A stretch of DNA of 64,000 nucleotides from Paenibacillus sp. NEAU-GSW1 (GCF_009737085.1 NZ_WOVL01000011.1:111265-175264); one strand, 5' to 3'. Shown: positions 1 to 9,050, counted from the first letter of the stretch. The notes: generated from the letters alone by a model not told the origin. A program made the numbers and translations.

Positions 1-1907
1 ATGCTGTCGGCAAAATTCCAGGCGGCTTTATTAAACGCGAAGGCCGTCCAAGCGAGAAAGCGATTCTGTCGAGCCGTTTGACAGACCGTCCGATTCGCCC
101 GTTGTTCCCGGAAGGCTTCCGTAACGACGTACAAATCGCAAACATCGTCATGAGCGTGGATCAGGATTGCCCGCCGGAAATCGCGGCTATGATCGGTACA
201 TCCGCAGCGCTCGCCATTTCCGACGTTCCGTTTAACGGACCGATCGGCGGTGTAAGCGTAGGTCGTATCGACGGACAATTCATCATTAACCCAACGGTTG
301 AGCAAGAGCAGAAGACCGATATTTTCGTCGTTGTAGCCGGCACGAAAGATGCTATTATGATGGTGGAAGCGGAAGGCAATGAAGTTGGCGAAGACGTCAT
401 GCTGGAAGCAATTATGTTCGGACATGATGAAATCAAGAAGATCGTTGCGTCGATTGAAGAGCTTGTAGCTGTTGCAGGCAAGCCGAAGATGGAAGTGAAG
501 CTGCATGCGGTAAACGATGAAGTAAACGCTGCCGTTCGCGCATTCGCTTCTGAGAAACTGGTTGAAGCGATTCGTATTCCTGAGAAGCATGCTCGCCAAG
601 ATGCTATTGATGCAGCGAACAGCGAGACTGTCGCTCATTTTGAAGAAGCATATGCGGAGACGCCTGAGCTGCTTGCCGATGTGAAAGAAGTATTGTACGA
701 CATCGTCAAGGAAGAAGTTCGCCGTCTGATTACTCATGATAAAGTTCGTCCTGACGGACGCGCGCTTAGCGAAATTCGTCCGATCGAATGCGACGTCGCT
801 TTGCTTCCGCGCACGCATGGTTCCGGTTTGTTCACCCGCGGCCAAACGCAAGCGCTCAGCATCTGTACGCTTGGCGCACTTGGCGACGTACAAATCTTGG
901 ACGGCATCAGCCCGGAAGAGACGAAACGTTTCATGCACCATTATAACTTCCCGCCGTTCAGCGTAGGCGAAGCAAGACCATTGCGTCCTCCAGGCCGCCG
1001 CGAAATCGGTCATGGCGCACTCGGCGAACGCGCATTATCGAAAGTAATCCCGTCGGAAGCGGAATTCCCATACACAATCCGTCTCGTATCGGAAGTATTG
1101 GAATCGAACGGCTCGACATCGCAAGCAAGCATTTGCGCAAGCACACTTGCCATGATGGACGCAGGCGTACCGATAAAAGCCCCGGTAGCGGGTATCGCTA
1201 TGGGTCTGATTAAAGACGGCGACCATTTCTCGATCTTGTCGGACATTCAAGGGATGGAAGACCATCTTGGCGATATGGACTTCAAAGTGGCAGGTACGGC
1301 GCAAGGCGTTACTGCGATCCAAATGGATATTAAGATCGACGGCATCGACCGCGCGATTTTGCAGCAAGCGCTTGAGCAAGCCCGCGAAGGACGGATGTTC
1401 ATTCTCGGTAAAATGACAGAGGTTATGTCCGAATCCCGTAAGAGCCTGTCGCAATATGCTCCGAAAATTTTGACGCTCCGCATTAATCCGGATAAAATCC
1501 GCGACGTTATCGGCTCCGGCGGCAAAATCATCAACAAGATTATTGAAGAAACCGGCGTAAAAATCGATATCGAACAGGACGGCATGGTTTACATTGCATC
1601 TTCGAATGAAGAAATGAACCAACGCGCCAAAGCGATTATCGAAGGCATCGTCAAAGAAGTTGTTATTGGCGAAGTATATCTCGGTACAGTTAAGCGCATC
1701 GAGAAATTCGGCGCATTCGTCGAAATTTTGCCGAACAAGGACGGTCTCGTACACATTTCCCAGCTTGCTAACGAACGTGTTGCGAAGGTTGAGGATGTTG
1801 TGGCGATTGGCGATCAGATTACGGTTAAGGTTACGGAAATCGATCAACAAGGCCGGATCAATCTGTCCCGCAAAGCTGTTCTAGCTCCATCTGTACCAGC
1901 GCAGTAA
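1..1907 (+). CDS. pnp: Polyribonucleotide nucleotidyltransferase (PNPase), 5' end cut by the window
   Basis: Phosphorolytic 3'-to-5' exoribonuclease acting in mRNA decay. The frame is open from the window edge (first full codon at base 3) and reads [18 protein letters not shown] before the first internal ATG, so the gene begins upstream; about 634 of roughly 700 residues are visible. In order there is the rest of the first RNase PH domain, an alpha-helical linker, the second RNase PH domain (GDVQILDG near base 885), a KH domain (GSGGKII near base 1512) and a C-terminal S1 domain ([19 protein letters not shown] near base 1705). A hairpin terminator follows. Identification is certain; only the N terminus is missing because of the window boundary. 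Confidence 0.97.
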   Translation, partial: AVGKIPGGFIKREGRPSEKAILSSRLTDRPIRPLFPEGFRNDVQIANIVMSVDQDCPPEIAAMIGTSAALAISDVPFNGPIGGVSVGRIDGQFIINPTVEQEQKTDIFVVVAGTKDAIMMVEAEGNEVGEDVMLEAIMFGHDEIKKIVASIEELVAVAGKPKMEVKLHAVNDEVNAAVRAFASEKLVEAIRIPEKHARQDAIDAANSETVAHFEEAYAETPELLADVKEVLYDIVKEEVRRLITHDKVRPDGRALSEIRPIECDVALLPRTHGSGLFTRGQTQALSICTLGALGDVQILDGISPEETKRFMHHYNFPPFSVGEARPLRPPGRREIGHGALGERALSKVIPSEAEFPYTIRLVSEVLESNGSTSQASICASTLAMMDAGVPIKAPVAGIAMGLIKDGDHFSILSDIQGMEDHLGDMDFKVAGTAQGVTAIQMDIKIDGIDRAILQQALEQAREGRMFILGKMTEVMSESRKSLSQYAPKILTLRINPDKIRDVIGSGGKIINKIIEETGVKIDIEQDGMVYIASSNEEMNQRAKAIIEGIVKEVVIGEVYLGTVKRIEKFGAFVEILPNKDGLVHISQLANERVAKVEDVVAIGDQITVKVTEIDQQGRINLSRKAVLAPSVPAQ

Positions 1908-1941
1908 GCTTGTCTTCTGCGCTTTCTATACGAACTTAAGC

Positions 1942-1970
1942 AAAGAGCCAGATTGAATCTGTCTCTTTTT
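1942..1970 (+). terminator. Rho-independent terminator after pnp
   Basis: AAAGAG-CAGATT pairs with AATCTG-CTCTTT around a very short loop, followed by a run of T. It lies 35 bases after the pnp stop and separates pnp from ylxY. Confidence 0.8.
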
Positions 1971-2010
1971 GTTTTTTCAGGAACAAGTGCAGGCTTGTAC
2001 GGCTGCCTCT

Positions 2011-2039
2011 GCATAATCTCGTCCAATTCTACATACATT
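2011..2039 (+). promoter_or_regulatory. Sigma-E-type promoter for ylxY
   Basis: GCATAAT (2011-2017), 14 bases, CATACATT (2032-2039). This matches the published sigma-E consensus KMATATT-N14-CATACAHT at 6 of 7 and 8 of 8 positions. It lies 42 bases before the ylxY start and after the pnp terminator. The consensus is established knowledge; use here is inferred. Confidence 0.65.
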
Positions 2040-2081
2040 GGAGCATGCGTCTTGAACCAATGATGAGGTGAAGATTGGCCT

Positions 2082-3092
2082 ATGAGAATGGATCGGGTAA
2101 AAATCGGCTTGATCTGTGCCGGAATGGCAGCTGTATTGGCAGTTATAAGCTTGAATATCGGGGGCATAAGCGACTATGTAAACGCCGTTAAGAATCAAGG
2201 TTCGTCTATTGCGGCCATAACTGCCCCTGCATTCAGCGAGCAGGAGCAGACAGATCTGCTCCGGCAAATTGAACAAGAAGCGGAAAACAAACGGGTAGCG
2301 CCGATTAACGCGCGAATTGACCGGGTTTGGAAAGCGATTCCCGGATATAATGGGGTAGAAGTCGATATTAAGGCGACGTACGAGAAGACGATTGCAAGCG
2401 GAGCGTTGTCGCCCATTCAATTCGTCTATAAAGAAGTGAATCCGCAGGTGTCGCTGCGGGATCTAGGCAAATTTCCGATTTACCGGGGCAATCCGGAGAA
2501 AAAGATGATTTCAATTATGGTCAATGTAGCGTGGGGCAATGAATATATTCCTTCGATTCTAAATACGCTGGAGAAGGAAAACGTAAAGGCGACCTTTTTT
2601 CTGGACGGCTCGTGGCTGAAAAAATACCCGGAGGTCGCAAAACAAATACAAGACAAAGGACATGAGATGTCCAACCATGCATACTCTCATCCGAATATGA
2701 GCGAGCTGGACCGTCAATCCGCCTATACGCAAATCGCAAAGACAGAACAGTTATTGAAATCGACATTAAATGTGCAAAACAAATGGTTTGCTCCGCCCTC
2801 GGGGGATTACAATCAACAAACGGTTCAGGTAGCCTCCGAGCAAGGCTTGATGACGGTGCTTTGGACAATCGATACGATTGATTGGAAAAAGCCGGCGCCG
2901 GATACGATCATTCGCCGGATATCGGCGAAGTTGGAGCCGGGGGCGCTCATTTTAATGCATCCGACCGCTTCTTCAAGCCAGGCGCTGCCCGGCATGATTA
3001 GCGAAGCTAAGCGTCAAGGATACGCCATTGGCACTGTAGATGAGCTCTTGTCGCCGAACCGTGTTCCGTCCGTTGTTGAGCCTGAGAATTAA
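2082..3092 (+). CDS. ylxY: Sporulation-associated polysaccharide deacetylase-like protein (YlxY family)
   Basis: A 336-residue membrane-anchored protein. An N-terminal hydrophobic segment (residues 6-27) acts as signal anchor; the polysaccharide deacetylase (NodB) fold covers about residues 140-325. The zinc-binding motif 2 is intact (SNHAYSHPN, H-x3-H), but motif 1, normally TFDDG, reads MVNVAWGNE, so the usual catalytic and metal aspartates are absent. This substitution is what I recall of B. subtilis YlxY, so the protein may bind rather than deacetylate glycan. Placement after pnp and before mlpA is the conserved Bacillales order. A sigma-E-like promoter upstream suggests mother-cell expression. 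The start has GAGGTGA about 10 bases upstream. Confidence 0.9.
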   Translation: MRMDRVKIGLICAGMAAVLAVISLNIGGISDYVNAVKNQGSSIAAITAPAFSEQEQTDLLRQIEQEAENKRVAPINARIDRVWKAIPGYNGVEVDIKATYEKTIASGALSPIQFVYKEVNPQVSLRDLGKFPIYRGNPEKKMISIMVNVAWGNEYIPSILNTLEKENVKATFFLDGSWLKKYPEVAKQIQDKGHEMSNHAYSHPNMSELDRQSAYTQIAKTEQLLKSTLNVQNKWFAPPSGDYNQQTVQVASEQGLMTVLWTIDTIDWKKPAPDTIIRRISAKLEPGALILMHPTASSSQALPGMISEAKRQGYAIGTVDELLSPNRVPSVVEPEN

Positions 3093-3138
3093 TTTTGTTA
3101 CACTAAAGGGTAATTATTGCTCGCTGAGGAGGACAATC

Positions 3139-4404
3139 GTGAATAAATATACATTAAGCAATGGATTGCGTGTCATTGTGGAATACTTGCCGACCTTCCG
3201 TTCCGTTTCATTCGGTATCTGGGTTAAAACAGGGTCGCGCAATGAAACGCCGGAAAACAACGGAGTTTCCCATTTTGTCGAGCATATGCTGTTTAAAGGG
3301 ACGAATAACCGTTCGGCAAAAGATATCGCTGACTTATTTGACGGCATTGGCGGCAACGTTAATGCGTTTACTTCCAAAGAATATACATGCTATTTTGCAA
3401 AGGTGCTGGATGAGCATTTGCCGATCGCAGTCGATGCTTTGGCGGATATGTTTTTCGAATCGAAGCTTGATCCGGAGGAGCTTGCGAAAGAGAAAAACGT
3501 TATTTTGGAAGAAATTTCGATGTATGAAGACACGCCGGACGACAAGGTGCATGACGAAGCGTCGCGCGCGGCATACGGCGACCATCCGCTCGCTTATTCG
3601 ATTCTGGGGCTCGAAGAGCGCTTAACCGCGATGAACTCTGATTCTTTGCGCAGCTATATGAACGATACATATACGATTGCCAATACGGTAATTAGCGTGG
3701 CCGGCAATGTCGAGGAGCAGAAGCTGCTGGAGCTGCTTGAAAAGCATTTTGGCCGTTTCAGCAACCAAGGCAGCACGGCCATTGTTGAAGCACCGTCATT
3801 TCATGGCGATTACGTCTTCTTTAAAAAGAAAACGGAACAAAATCATCTTTGCCTTTCTTTCCCGGGCTGCTCGATTTCCGATCCGAAGCTGTATGCGATG
3901 ATTCTATTGAATAATGCGCTGGGCGGCGGCATGAGCTCGCGACTGTTCCAGGAAATCCGCGAGAAGCGGGGCCTTGCTTACTCGGTATATTCGTACCATA
4001 CCTCTTATGCGGATACGGGCCTTTTTACCGTCTACGCGGGCACAGCGCCAAAGCAGACAAAGGAAGTGCTCGATCTGACGATGGAGCAGCTGGAAGAGCT
4101 GGCCGTCAAAGGACTTGGCGAAGACGAACTGCATCGCGGCAAAGAGCAGCTTAAAGGCAGCTTGATATTGAGCCTTGAAAGCACTAGCAGCCGTATGAAC
4201 CGTCTCGGCAAAAACGAGCTGATGCTTGGACGCCATTATACGCTTGACGAATTGCTTCAACGGATTGATAATGTGACGATGGACGACTTGCGTCAAATGA
4301 CGGAACGGATGCTTTCGGTGCCGTTTGCGGTGGCGATGGTCGGATCGAATGATAAAGCGGCTTCACAATTGGGGAGGAATCGTTTTGTTTCAAGTATTGT
4401 TTAA
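3139..4404 (+). CDS. mlpA: M16-family zinc protease, processing-peptidase type
   Basis: A 421-residue insulinase/M16 metallopeptidase homologous to B. subtilis MlpA (YmxG). The inverted zinc motif HFVEH is at residues 45-49, with the distal glutamate region EEISMYED about 75 residues later; the second M16 domain carries [21 protein letters not shown]. The GTG start at 3139 is chosen because GAGGAGG lies six bases upstream; an upstream in-frame extension to 3040 overlaps ylxY and lacks a binding site. The 3' end overlaps dut by 20 bases, so the two are probably translationally coupled. Family members process secreted or spore proteins; the substrate here is unknown. Confidence 0.93.
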   Translation: MNKYTLSNGLRVIVEYLPTFRSVSFGIWVKTGSRNETPENNGVSHFVEHMLFKGTNNRSAKDIADLFDGIGGNVNAFTSKEYTCYFAKVLDEHLPIAVDALADMFFESKLDPEELAKEKNVILEEISMYEDTPDDKVHDEASRAAYGDHPLAYSILGLEERLTAMNSDSLRSYMNDTYTIANTVISVAGNVEEQKLLELLEKHFGRFSNQGSTAIVEAPSFHGDYVFFKKKTEQNHLCLSFPGCSISDPKLYAMILLNNALGGGMSSRLFQEIREKRGLAYSVYSYHTSYADTGLFTVYAGTAPKQTKEVLDLTMEQLEELAVKGLGEDELHRGKEQLKGSLILSLESTSSRMNRLGKNELMLGRHYTLDELLQRIDNVTMDDLRQMTERMLSVPFAVAMVGSNDKAASQLGRNRFVSSIV

Positions 4405-4828
4405 ACGTTTGGCAGGCAATGAAGATATTTTGCTGCCGAACAAAATGTCAGAATGGGCTGCGGGCTTTGATCTGCAAGCTGCGGTTAGCGAGCCGGTCGT
4501 GCTTGCTCCGGGGGAGCGCAAGCTGATTCCGACTGGCTTTGCAATGGCGATGCCGGCAAATCTGGAGGCGCAAATTCGTCCTCGCAGCGGCCTTTCCTAC
4601 AAGCATGGCATCACCTGCTTGAATTCGCCTGGCACGATTGACGCCGATTACCGGGGCGAGGTGAAGGTGCTGCTCGTCAATTTGGGGCAGGAGCCGTTCA
4701 CGATCGCGCGCGGCGAACGCATTGCGCAAATGGTATTTCAAGTCGTGCCGGCTATTGAAATCGTCGAAGCGGACGAACTGCCGGACACGGTGCGCGGCGC
4801 AGGCGGATTCGGACATACGGGCGTGTAA
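4385..4828 (+). CDS. dut: Deoxyuridine 5'-triphosphate nucleotidohydrolase (dUTPase)
   Basis: Hydrolyses dUTP to dUMP and pyrophosphate, keeping uracil out of DNA and feeding dTMP synthesis. The 147-residue length fits the homotrimeric family. All five motifs are present: [37 protein letters not shown] and the C-terminal GAGGFGHTG arm. The TTG start at 4385 is preceded by GGGGAGG with seven bases spacing, inside the end of mlpA. In B. subtilis this place is held by ymxH (PRC-barrel), not dut, so the locus differs in content. The gene is followed by a long repeat-bearing intergenic region. Confidence 0.95.
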   Translation: MFQVLFKRLAGNEDILLPNKMSEWAAGFDLQAAVSEPVVLAPGERKLIPTGFAMAMPANLEAQIRPRSGLSYKHGITCLNSPGTIDADYRGEVKVLLVNLGQEPFTIARGERIAQMVFQVVPAIEIVEADELPDTVRGAGGFGHTGV

Positions 4829-4838
4829 CGAATAACGG

Positions 4839-5045
4839 ATAACGGAAGAAACTTCCTTTAAAATGCGATGTTCAGCGGAAAAGGCAGGGTTAACGTAGAA
4901 AACTTCCGTTATTCTGCTAGATATTCCGATATTAACACTCGAAGATTGGAAATAACGGAAGAAAGTTCCGTTATAATGCGGTTTAAAGCGAAACGGGCAT
5001 CAATAACGGAAGAAAGTTCCTTTATTCCGAGTATCGCTCGAAAAA
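4839..5045. repeat. 113-bp diverged tandem duplication of palindromic units
   Basis: Two copies begin at 4839 and 4952. Each contains two half-palindromic modules of the form ATAACGGAAGAAA(C/G)TTCC(G/T)TTA, at 4839, about 4890, 4952 and 5003, so the modules recur with spacings of 51, 62 and 51 bases. The spacer after the first module (AATGCG...AGCG..AAA..GGCA) is also shared between copies. The best copy, near 4952-4975, is an almost perfect dyad. The whole lies in the non-coding gap between dut and dpaA; a short frame through it is repeat-derived. Confidence 0.8.
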
Positions 5046-5060
5046 CAATTCCGCAAGGAA

Positions 5061-5123
5061 AAGGTGTAAGTTTAAACTCCGTTTAATAACTCCGGATAAG
5101 GTGTGAGTTTAAACTCCGTGTAA
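5061..5123. repeat. Pair of 26-bp direct repeats with a palindromic core
   Basis: AAGGTGTAAGTTTAAACTCC at 5061 and AAGGTGTGAGTTTAAACTCC at 5098 start 26-base units identical at 24 positions, 37 bases apart. Each centres on GAGTTTAAACTC or its near variant, a self-complementary sequence. They sit between the palindromic duplication and the terminator at 5136. No coding potential is apparent. Confidence 0.7.
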
Positions 5124-5135
5124 ACTGCTGATGTC

Positions 5136-5163
5136 AAGACCGAGATACCTCGGTCTTTTTTTT
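5136..5163 (+). terminator. Rho-independent terminator between dut and dpaA
   Basis: AAGACCGAG, loop ATAC, CTCGGTCTT, then an eight-T run. A perfect nine-base stem, closing the ylxY-mlpA-dut transcript. Confidence 0.9.
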
Positions 5164-5174
5164 ATGCGTTTTTC

Positions 5175-5201
5175 ACCCATTATGGGCGTTAGCATAAGAT
5201 G
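5175..5201 (+). promoter_or_regulatory. Sigma-K-type promoter for dpaAB
   Basis: AC at 5175-5176, sixteen bases, then CATAAGATG at 5193-5201 fits the sigma-K consensus mACm-N16-CATAnnnTA except the last base. It lies just after a terminator and 37 bases before the dpaA start. In B. subtilis the dpaAB (spoVF) operon is transcribed by sigma-K in the mother cell, which supports the reading. Confidence 0.65.
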
Positions 5202-5237
5202 GTCTATAACCCGTGCGCAGAAAGGAGTGAATGCTGC

Positions 5238-6137
5238 ATGTTAACAGGCGTTCAGGTGCTGCTGTTAGGCGGCGATGCGAGACAGCTGGAAGTGATCCGG
5301 AAGTTGGCGGAGATGGATGCGTCGATTACGGTATCGGGCTTTGAGGGGCTGGTGACATCGCTTGACGGTGCAGTGCATGCTGAATTTGACGAGCAATTGT
5401 TCGACGGCATCGATGCGCTGCTGCTGCCGGCGGTCGGCACAGACGATCAGGGGCTCATTCATACAGTGTTCAGCGATCGCGAAATTAGGCTGCTTGGTGT
5501 GCATCTTGCGCGGATGCCAAAGCACAGCAAAGTATATACGGGTATGGCTAAACCGTATTTGAAGGAATTATGCTTGCAGCATCAGCTCGAGCTGGTTGAA
5601 TTGTTTGATCGGGACGATGTGGCGATTTACAACTCGATTCCTACGGCCGAAGGCGCAATTATGATGGCCATTCAAAATACGGACATTACGATTCATGGCT
5701 CGCGATCCATGGTGCTGGGCTTCGGAAGAACCGGCTTCACGATGGCTCGAACACTTCAAGGGTTAGGAGCGGAAGTCTACGTTGGAGTAAGGCGCGACGA
5801 GCATTTTGCGAGAGCTGCCGAGATGGGTTTTAAGCCGTTCTACACAAGCAAACTGCAGGAGTATACAGGCAATATTGACTTGCTTTTTAATACAATTCCG
5901 ACTATGATAGTCACAGCACAAATTATAGCTACTTTACCTTCGCGAGCCGTAATTATCGACCTTGCCTCGAAGCCGGGCGGAACCGATTTCCGCTTTGCTG
6001 AGAAAAGAGGAATTAAGGCGATGCTCGCACCCGGATTGCCAGGTATCGTTGCTCCTAAAACTGCTGGACGAATCATAGCCGATTGTTTATCTCAATTGAT
6101 TATGGATGATTCGAAAAAGCGGGGGAATGGGCAATGA
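5238..6137 (+). CDS. dpaA: Dipicolinate synthase subunit A
   Basis: With DpaB it converts dihydrodipicolinate, a lysine-pathway intermediate, to dipicolinic acid, which is loaded into the spore core. The 299-residue protein has an N-terminal DpaA domain (VQVLLLGGDARQLEV) and a C-terminal Rossmann domain with VLGFGRTGFTMART near residue 157. The ATG at 5238 is preceded by AAAGGAGTGA; an upstream frame extension to 5199 lacks a binding site. It overlaps dpaB by four bases (ATGA). It follows a terminator and a sigma-K-like promoter, matching mother-cell expression known from B. subtilis. Confidence 0.96.
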   Translation: MLTGVQVLLLGGDARQLEVIRKLAEMDASITVSGFEGLVTSLDGAVHAEFDEQLFDGIDALLLPAVGTDDQGLIHTVFSDREIRLLGVHLARMPKHSKVYTGMAKPYLKELCLQHQLELVELFDRDDVAIYNSIPTAEGAIMMAIQNTDITIHGSRSMVLGFGRTGFTMARTLQGLGAEVYVGVRRDEHFARAAEMGFKPFYTSKLQEYTGNIDLLFNTIPTMIVTAQIIATLPSRAVIIDLASKPGGTDFRFAEKRGIKAMLAPGLPGIVAPKTAGRIIADCLSQLIMDDSKKRGNGQ

Positions 6138-6727
6138 ATTGGTCTGGAAAAACAGTCGGGTACGCGTTAACGGGATCGCACTGCACGCTTGCGGAAATTA
6201 TGCCGCAAATCAAGAGATTTGTTGATGCCGGGGCCAATGTCATTCCGATCGTATCGAACACGATTATGACGACAGATACCCGTTTTGGCACATCTGAAGA
6301 ATGGCAGACGCAAATTAAAGCAATTACAGGCAATGATATTATTTCGACTATTGCGCAAGCGGAGCCGCTTGGTCCATCCAAGCAAATCGACGTTTTATTG
6401 ATTGCTCCTTGCACTGGCAATACAACGAGCCGGTTGGCGAATGCGATGACGGACAGCGCCGTATTAATGGCAGCCAAAGCGCAAATGCGCAACGGAAGAC
6501 CGATCGTGCTGGCGATATCTACGAATGATGGACTTGGGTTGAACGCCGCTAATATAGCTAGGCTATTGGTGGCTAAACATATTTATTTTGTGCCTTTCGG
6601 CCAAGATAATCCCGTACAGAAGCCTAATTCGCTTGTGGCGAGAATGGATCTGACTCTCGAGGCTTGCGAAGCGGCGCTGCAAGGAAAACAGCTGCAGCCT
6701 TTGCTCATCGAACGATTTAATTATTAA
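6134..6727 (+). CDS. dpaB: Dipicolinate synthase subunit B (flavoprotein)
   Basis: Partner of DpaA in dipicolinate synthesis. The 197-residue protein is a flavoprotein-family (HFCD) domain; GYALTGSHCTL at the N terminus and CTGNTTSRLANAMTD in the middle are the conserved nucleotide-binding segments. The length matches the family (about 200). Start and dpaA stop overlap as ATGA. Downstream there are only 110 bases before dapG; the asd gene that follows dpaB in B. subtilis is not present. Confidence 0.96.
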   Translation: MNWSGKTVGYALTGSHCTLAEIMPQIKRFVDAGANVIPIVSNTIMTTDTRFGTSEEWQTQIKAITGNDIISTIAQAEPLGPSKQIDVLLIAPCTGNTTSRLANAMTDSAVLMAAKAQMRNGRPIVLAISTNDGLGLNAANIARLLVAKHIYFVPFGQDNPVQKPNSLVARMDLTLEACEAALQGKQLQPLLIERFNY

Positions 6728-6738
6728 CGAGCTGGCAG

Positions 6739-6834
6739 ATGTCAATGAACGAATCCGACAACCCGATGAATGGCGCTCAATCAGACGCAAGCGGCAATTT
6801 TGACATCTTGTTATCGGCAACGGAGGAGCAATAG
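6739..6834 (+). other. Possible 31-codon small ORF in place of asd
   Basis: An ATG at 6739 opens a short frame, beginning MSMNESDNPMNGAQSDASG and ending EEQ-stop at 6832-6834. I do not recognise it, it lacks a clear ribosome binding site (only GCTGGCAG upstream), and its end contains the GGAGGAG that serves dapG. It could be a chance frame or a relic of the missing asd; I could not align it with Asd ends I know. Confidence 0.2.
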
Positions 6835-6836
6835 TT

Positions 6837-8048
6837 ATGCGTATCCTGGTCCAGAAATTCGGGGGCACGTCACTTTCGTCCGATAAAGCTAGAAGCCATT
6901 GTGTAGATCATATTGCAAGAGAGCTGAAGAACGGATACCGTATCGTCGTCGTCGTATCGGCGATGGGCCGTAAGGGCGACCCTTATGCTACGGATACGCT
7001 TCTTCAGCTCGTTCGTGATAACGGCGATCGTCTGCCGCCTCGCGAACGGGATATGCTGCTTGGCTGCGGCGAGATTATCTCAGCGGCAGCCTTATGCAGC
7101 CTGCTCAACTCGAAGGGCATCGCTTCGATCGTATTGAATGGCGGTCAGGCAGGCATTCGCACAGACGAACAGTTTGGCCACGCCCGCATCAAAGAGCTTC
7201 ATCCGGAACGGATGCTAGAGCATCTGCGAGTAGGGACAGTCGTTATCGTAACCGGTTTTCAAGGCAGCGCGGAGAACGGAGATTTGACGACGCTAGGCAG
7301 AGGAGGCAGCGATACTACGGCAACGGCGATCGGCGCAGCGCTTCATGCTGAAATGGTCGATATTTATACGGATGTGAACGGCATTCTAACGGCAGATCCG
7401 AGAATTGTCAAAGACGCTAAGCCGCTTCCCGTCGTCGGTTATGCTGAAATTTGCAATATGGCGCGGCAAGGCGCAAAAGTCATTCATCCGCGCGCGGTTG
7501 AAATCGCCCAGCAGGCAAGAGTGCCGATCCGTGTGCGTTCCACCTTCTCCGAGGATGAAGGGACGCTCGTTACCGACCGGCCTGAGCTTGTGAAAGGCTA
7601 TGTCGCAGATAAGCATGTGACGGGCATCGCCCATGTCGCCGGCATAACGCAAATTTCGGTTCAAGCCATTGAAGGCCGAACGGATATGCAGCTGCAAGTG
7701 TTTCAAACGATGGCACGCAATCATATTAGCGTTGATTTTATTAACGTAACGCCAAGCGGAGCGGTTTACACCGTATTTGATCAGGATGCCGAGCGGGCGG
7801 TCTCGCTGCTGAGATCGAACGGCTTTGAGCCCGCTGCTGTAAGCGGCTGCGCCAAAGTATCCGTTATTGGCGGCGGAATGAACGGTGTGCCCGGCGTTAT
7901 GGCCCGCATCGTCGAAGCGCTGACGGAACAAGGGATAACGATCATGCAATCGGCGGATTCGAATACGACGATTTGGGTGCTCGTTAAGGAGCCGGATATG
8001 GCGCCTGCGCTTCAAGCGCTGCATGCTAAATTCGAGCTTCATCTTTAA
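6837..8048 (+). CDS. dapG: Aspartate kinase I (DapG type)
   Basis: Phosphorylates L-aspartate, the first step to lysine, diaminopimelate and dipicolinate. The 403-residue monofunctional enzyme has the kinase motif KFGGTSLSS at residues 7-15, the GRGGSDTTATA substrate segment and two C-terminal ACT domains (about 270-400; VSVIGGGMNGVPGVMARI). Length and context match B. subtilis DapG, the diaminopimelate-sensitive isozyme. GGAGGAG lies seven bases before the ATG. It runs with dapA downstream, so dpaAB-dapG-dapA form a diaminopimelate/dipicolinate supply block without asd. Confidence 0.95.
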   Translation: MRILVQKFGGTSLSSDKARSHCVDHIARELKNGYRIVVVVSAMGRKGDPYATDTLLQLVRDNGDRLPPRERDMLLGCGEIISAAALCSLLNSKGIASIVLNGGQAGIRTDEQFGHARIKELHPERMLEHLRVGTVVIVTGFQGSAENGDLTTLGRGGSDTTATAIGAALHAEMVDIYTDVNGILTADPRIVKDAKPLPVVGYAEICNMARQGAKVIHPRAVEIAQQARVPIRVRSTFSEDEGTLVTDRPELVKGYVADKHVTGIAHVAGITQISVQAIEGRTDMQLQVFQTMARNHISVDFINVTPSGAVYTVFDQDAERAVSLLRSNGFEPAAVSGCAKVSVIGGGMNGVPGVMARIVEALTEQGITIMQSADSNTTIWVLVKEPDMAPALQALHAKFELHL

Positions 8049-8132
8049 ATTAGAGTTAATAGCCTAACTTGGATAAAGTAAAGCACACGGTTTATTGCCA
8101 GCATAAGCAAAGCTTTGTAGGAGGGTATAAGG

Positions 8133-9005
8133 ATGGATTTTGGAAGATTAGTTACAGCCATGGTCACGCCATTCGATGCGAACGGTCAGATCGATTGGGA
8201 ATCGACCGGTCGTTTGATCGACTATTTAATTGAAGAACAGCTCAGCGATACGCTTGTAGTATCGGGAACGACAGGCGAATCGCCTACGCTCACGGACGAC
8301 GAGAAAACGGCACTTTTCCGTTTCGCAGTAGAACGCGCCGCCGGTCGCTGCAAAATTATTGCCGGTACGGGGAGCAACAATACAGCACATTCCATCCATT
8401 TGACGAAGGAAGCGGAAGCTTGCGGCGCAGATGGCGTACTTCTTGTTGCGCCGTACTACAATAAACCGAACCAAGAAGGGTTGTTCCAGCATTTCAAAGC
8501 GATTGCCGAATCTACGAAGCTGCCGGTTATGCTATACAACGTTCCTGGACGCACAGGCATTAATCTGTCGGTGGAAACGACTCTCCGTCTTGCCGAGATC
8601 GACAACGTCGTTGCGACGAAGGATTGCGCAAGCTCCGATCAGTTGACGCAAATTATTGCGGGCGCTCCAGAAGGCTTTAAAGTATACAGCGGCGACGACA
8701 GTGCAACGCTGCCGACGCTTGCGATTGGCGGATACGGCATCGTAAGCGTAGCGAGCCATATTATCGGAGCCAAAATGAAACAGCTTATCGCTGCTTATTT
8801 GAACGGCGACGTGCAGCAAGCTGCGAAGCTGCATCTGGAATGCCATTCGGTCTTTAAAGGACTGTTCGAATGTCCGCATCCGGTCCCTAATCCGGTAGCG
8901 GTAAAATATGCGCTCTCGCTCCGCGGCATTGCGGTTGGCGGAGTACGCCTTCCATTAGTGAGCGTAAACGAAGCTGAAGCAGCCTTCATTAGCAAGCTGG
9001 TATAA
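8133..9005 (+). CDS. dapA: 4-Hydroxy-tetrahydrodipicolinate synthase
   Basis: Condenses pyruvate with aspartate semialdehyde at the branch to diaminopimelate and dipicolinate. A 290-residue TIM barrel. Seen are SGTTGESPTL (residues 44-53), the catalytic tyrosine in YNVPGRTG (Y135), and the Schiff-base lysine K163 in VVATKDC. Length is typical (about 290). GGAGGG lies upstream of the ATG. The gene ends in a strong terminator. The aldehyde substrate requires Asd, whose gene is not in this window. Confidence 0.96.
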   Translation: MDFGRLVTAMVTPFDANGQIDWESTGRLIDYLIEEQLSDTLVVSGTTGESPTLTDDEKTALFRFAVERAAGRCKIIAGTGSNNTAHSIHLTKEAEACGADGVLLVAPYYNKPNQEGLFQHFKAIAESTKLPVMLYNVPGRTGINLSVETTLRLAEIDNVVATKDCASSDQLTQIIAGAPEGFKVYSGDDSATLPTLAIGGYGIVSVASHIIGAKMKQLIAAYLNGDVQQAAKLHLECHSVFKGLFECPHPVPNPVAVKYALSLRGIAVGGVRLPLVSVNEAEAAFISKLV

Positions 9006-9022
9006 TAAATAGTTATGATCAT

Positions 9023-9050
9023 AGACTGGAGCCTCGGCTCCAGTCTTTTT
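9023..9050 (+). terminator. Rho-independent terminator after dapA
   Basis: AGACTGGAGC pairs with GCTCCAGTCT around a four-base loop, followed by TTTTT. It closes the dapG-dapA transcript. Confidence 0.9.

Noticed and set aside
1035..1850. 271-codon antisense frame within pnp
   Set aside because: Shadow of the coding strand: Asn/Arg/His/Phe-rich composition, no binding site, and pnp domains are unbroken on the plus strand.
4868..5086. 72-codon open frame between dut and dpaA
   Set aside because: It runs through the tandem palindromic repeats; its protein repeats ITEESS because of the DNA repeats, and it has no ribosome binding site.
8049..8132. Lysine riboswitch before dapA
   Set aside because: The 84-base gap is too short for an L-box and shows no matching conserved segments.
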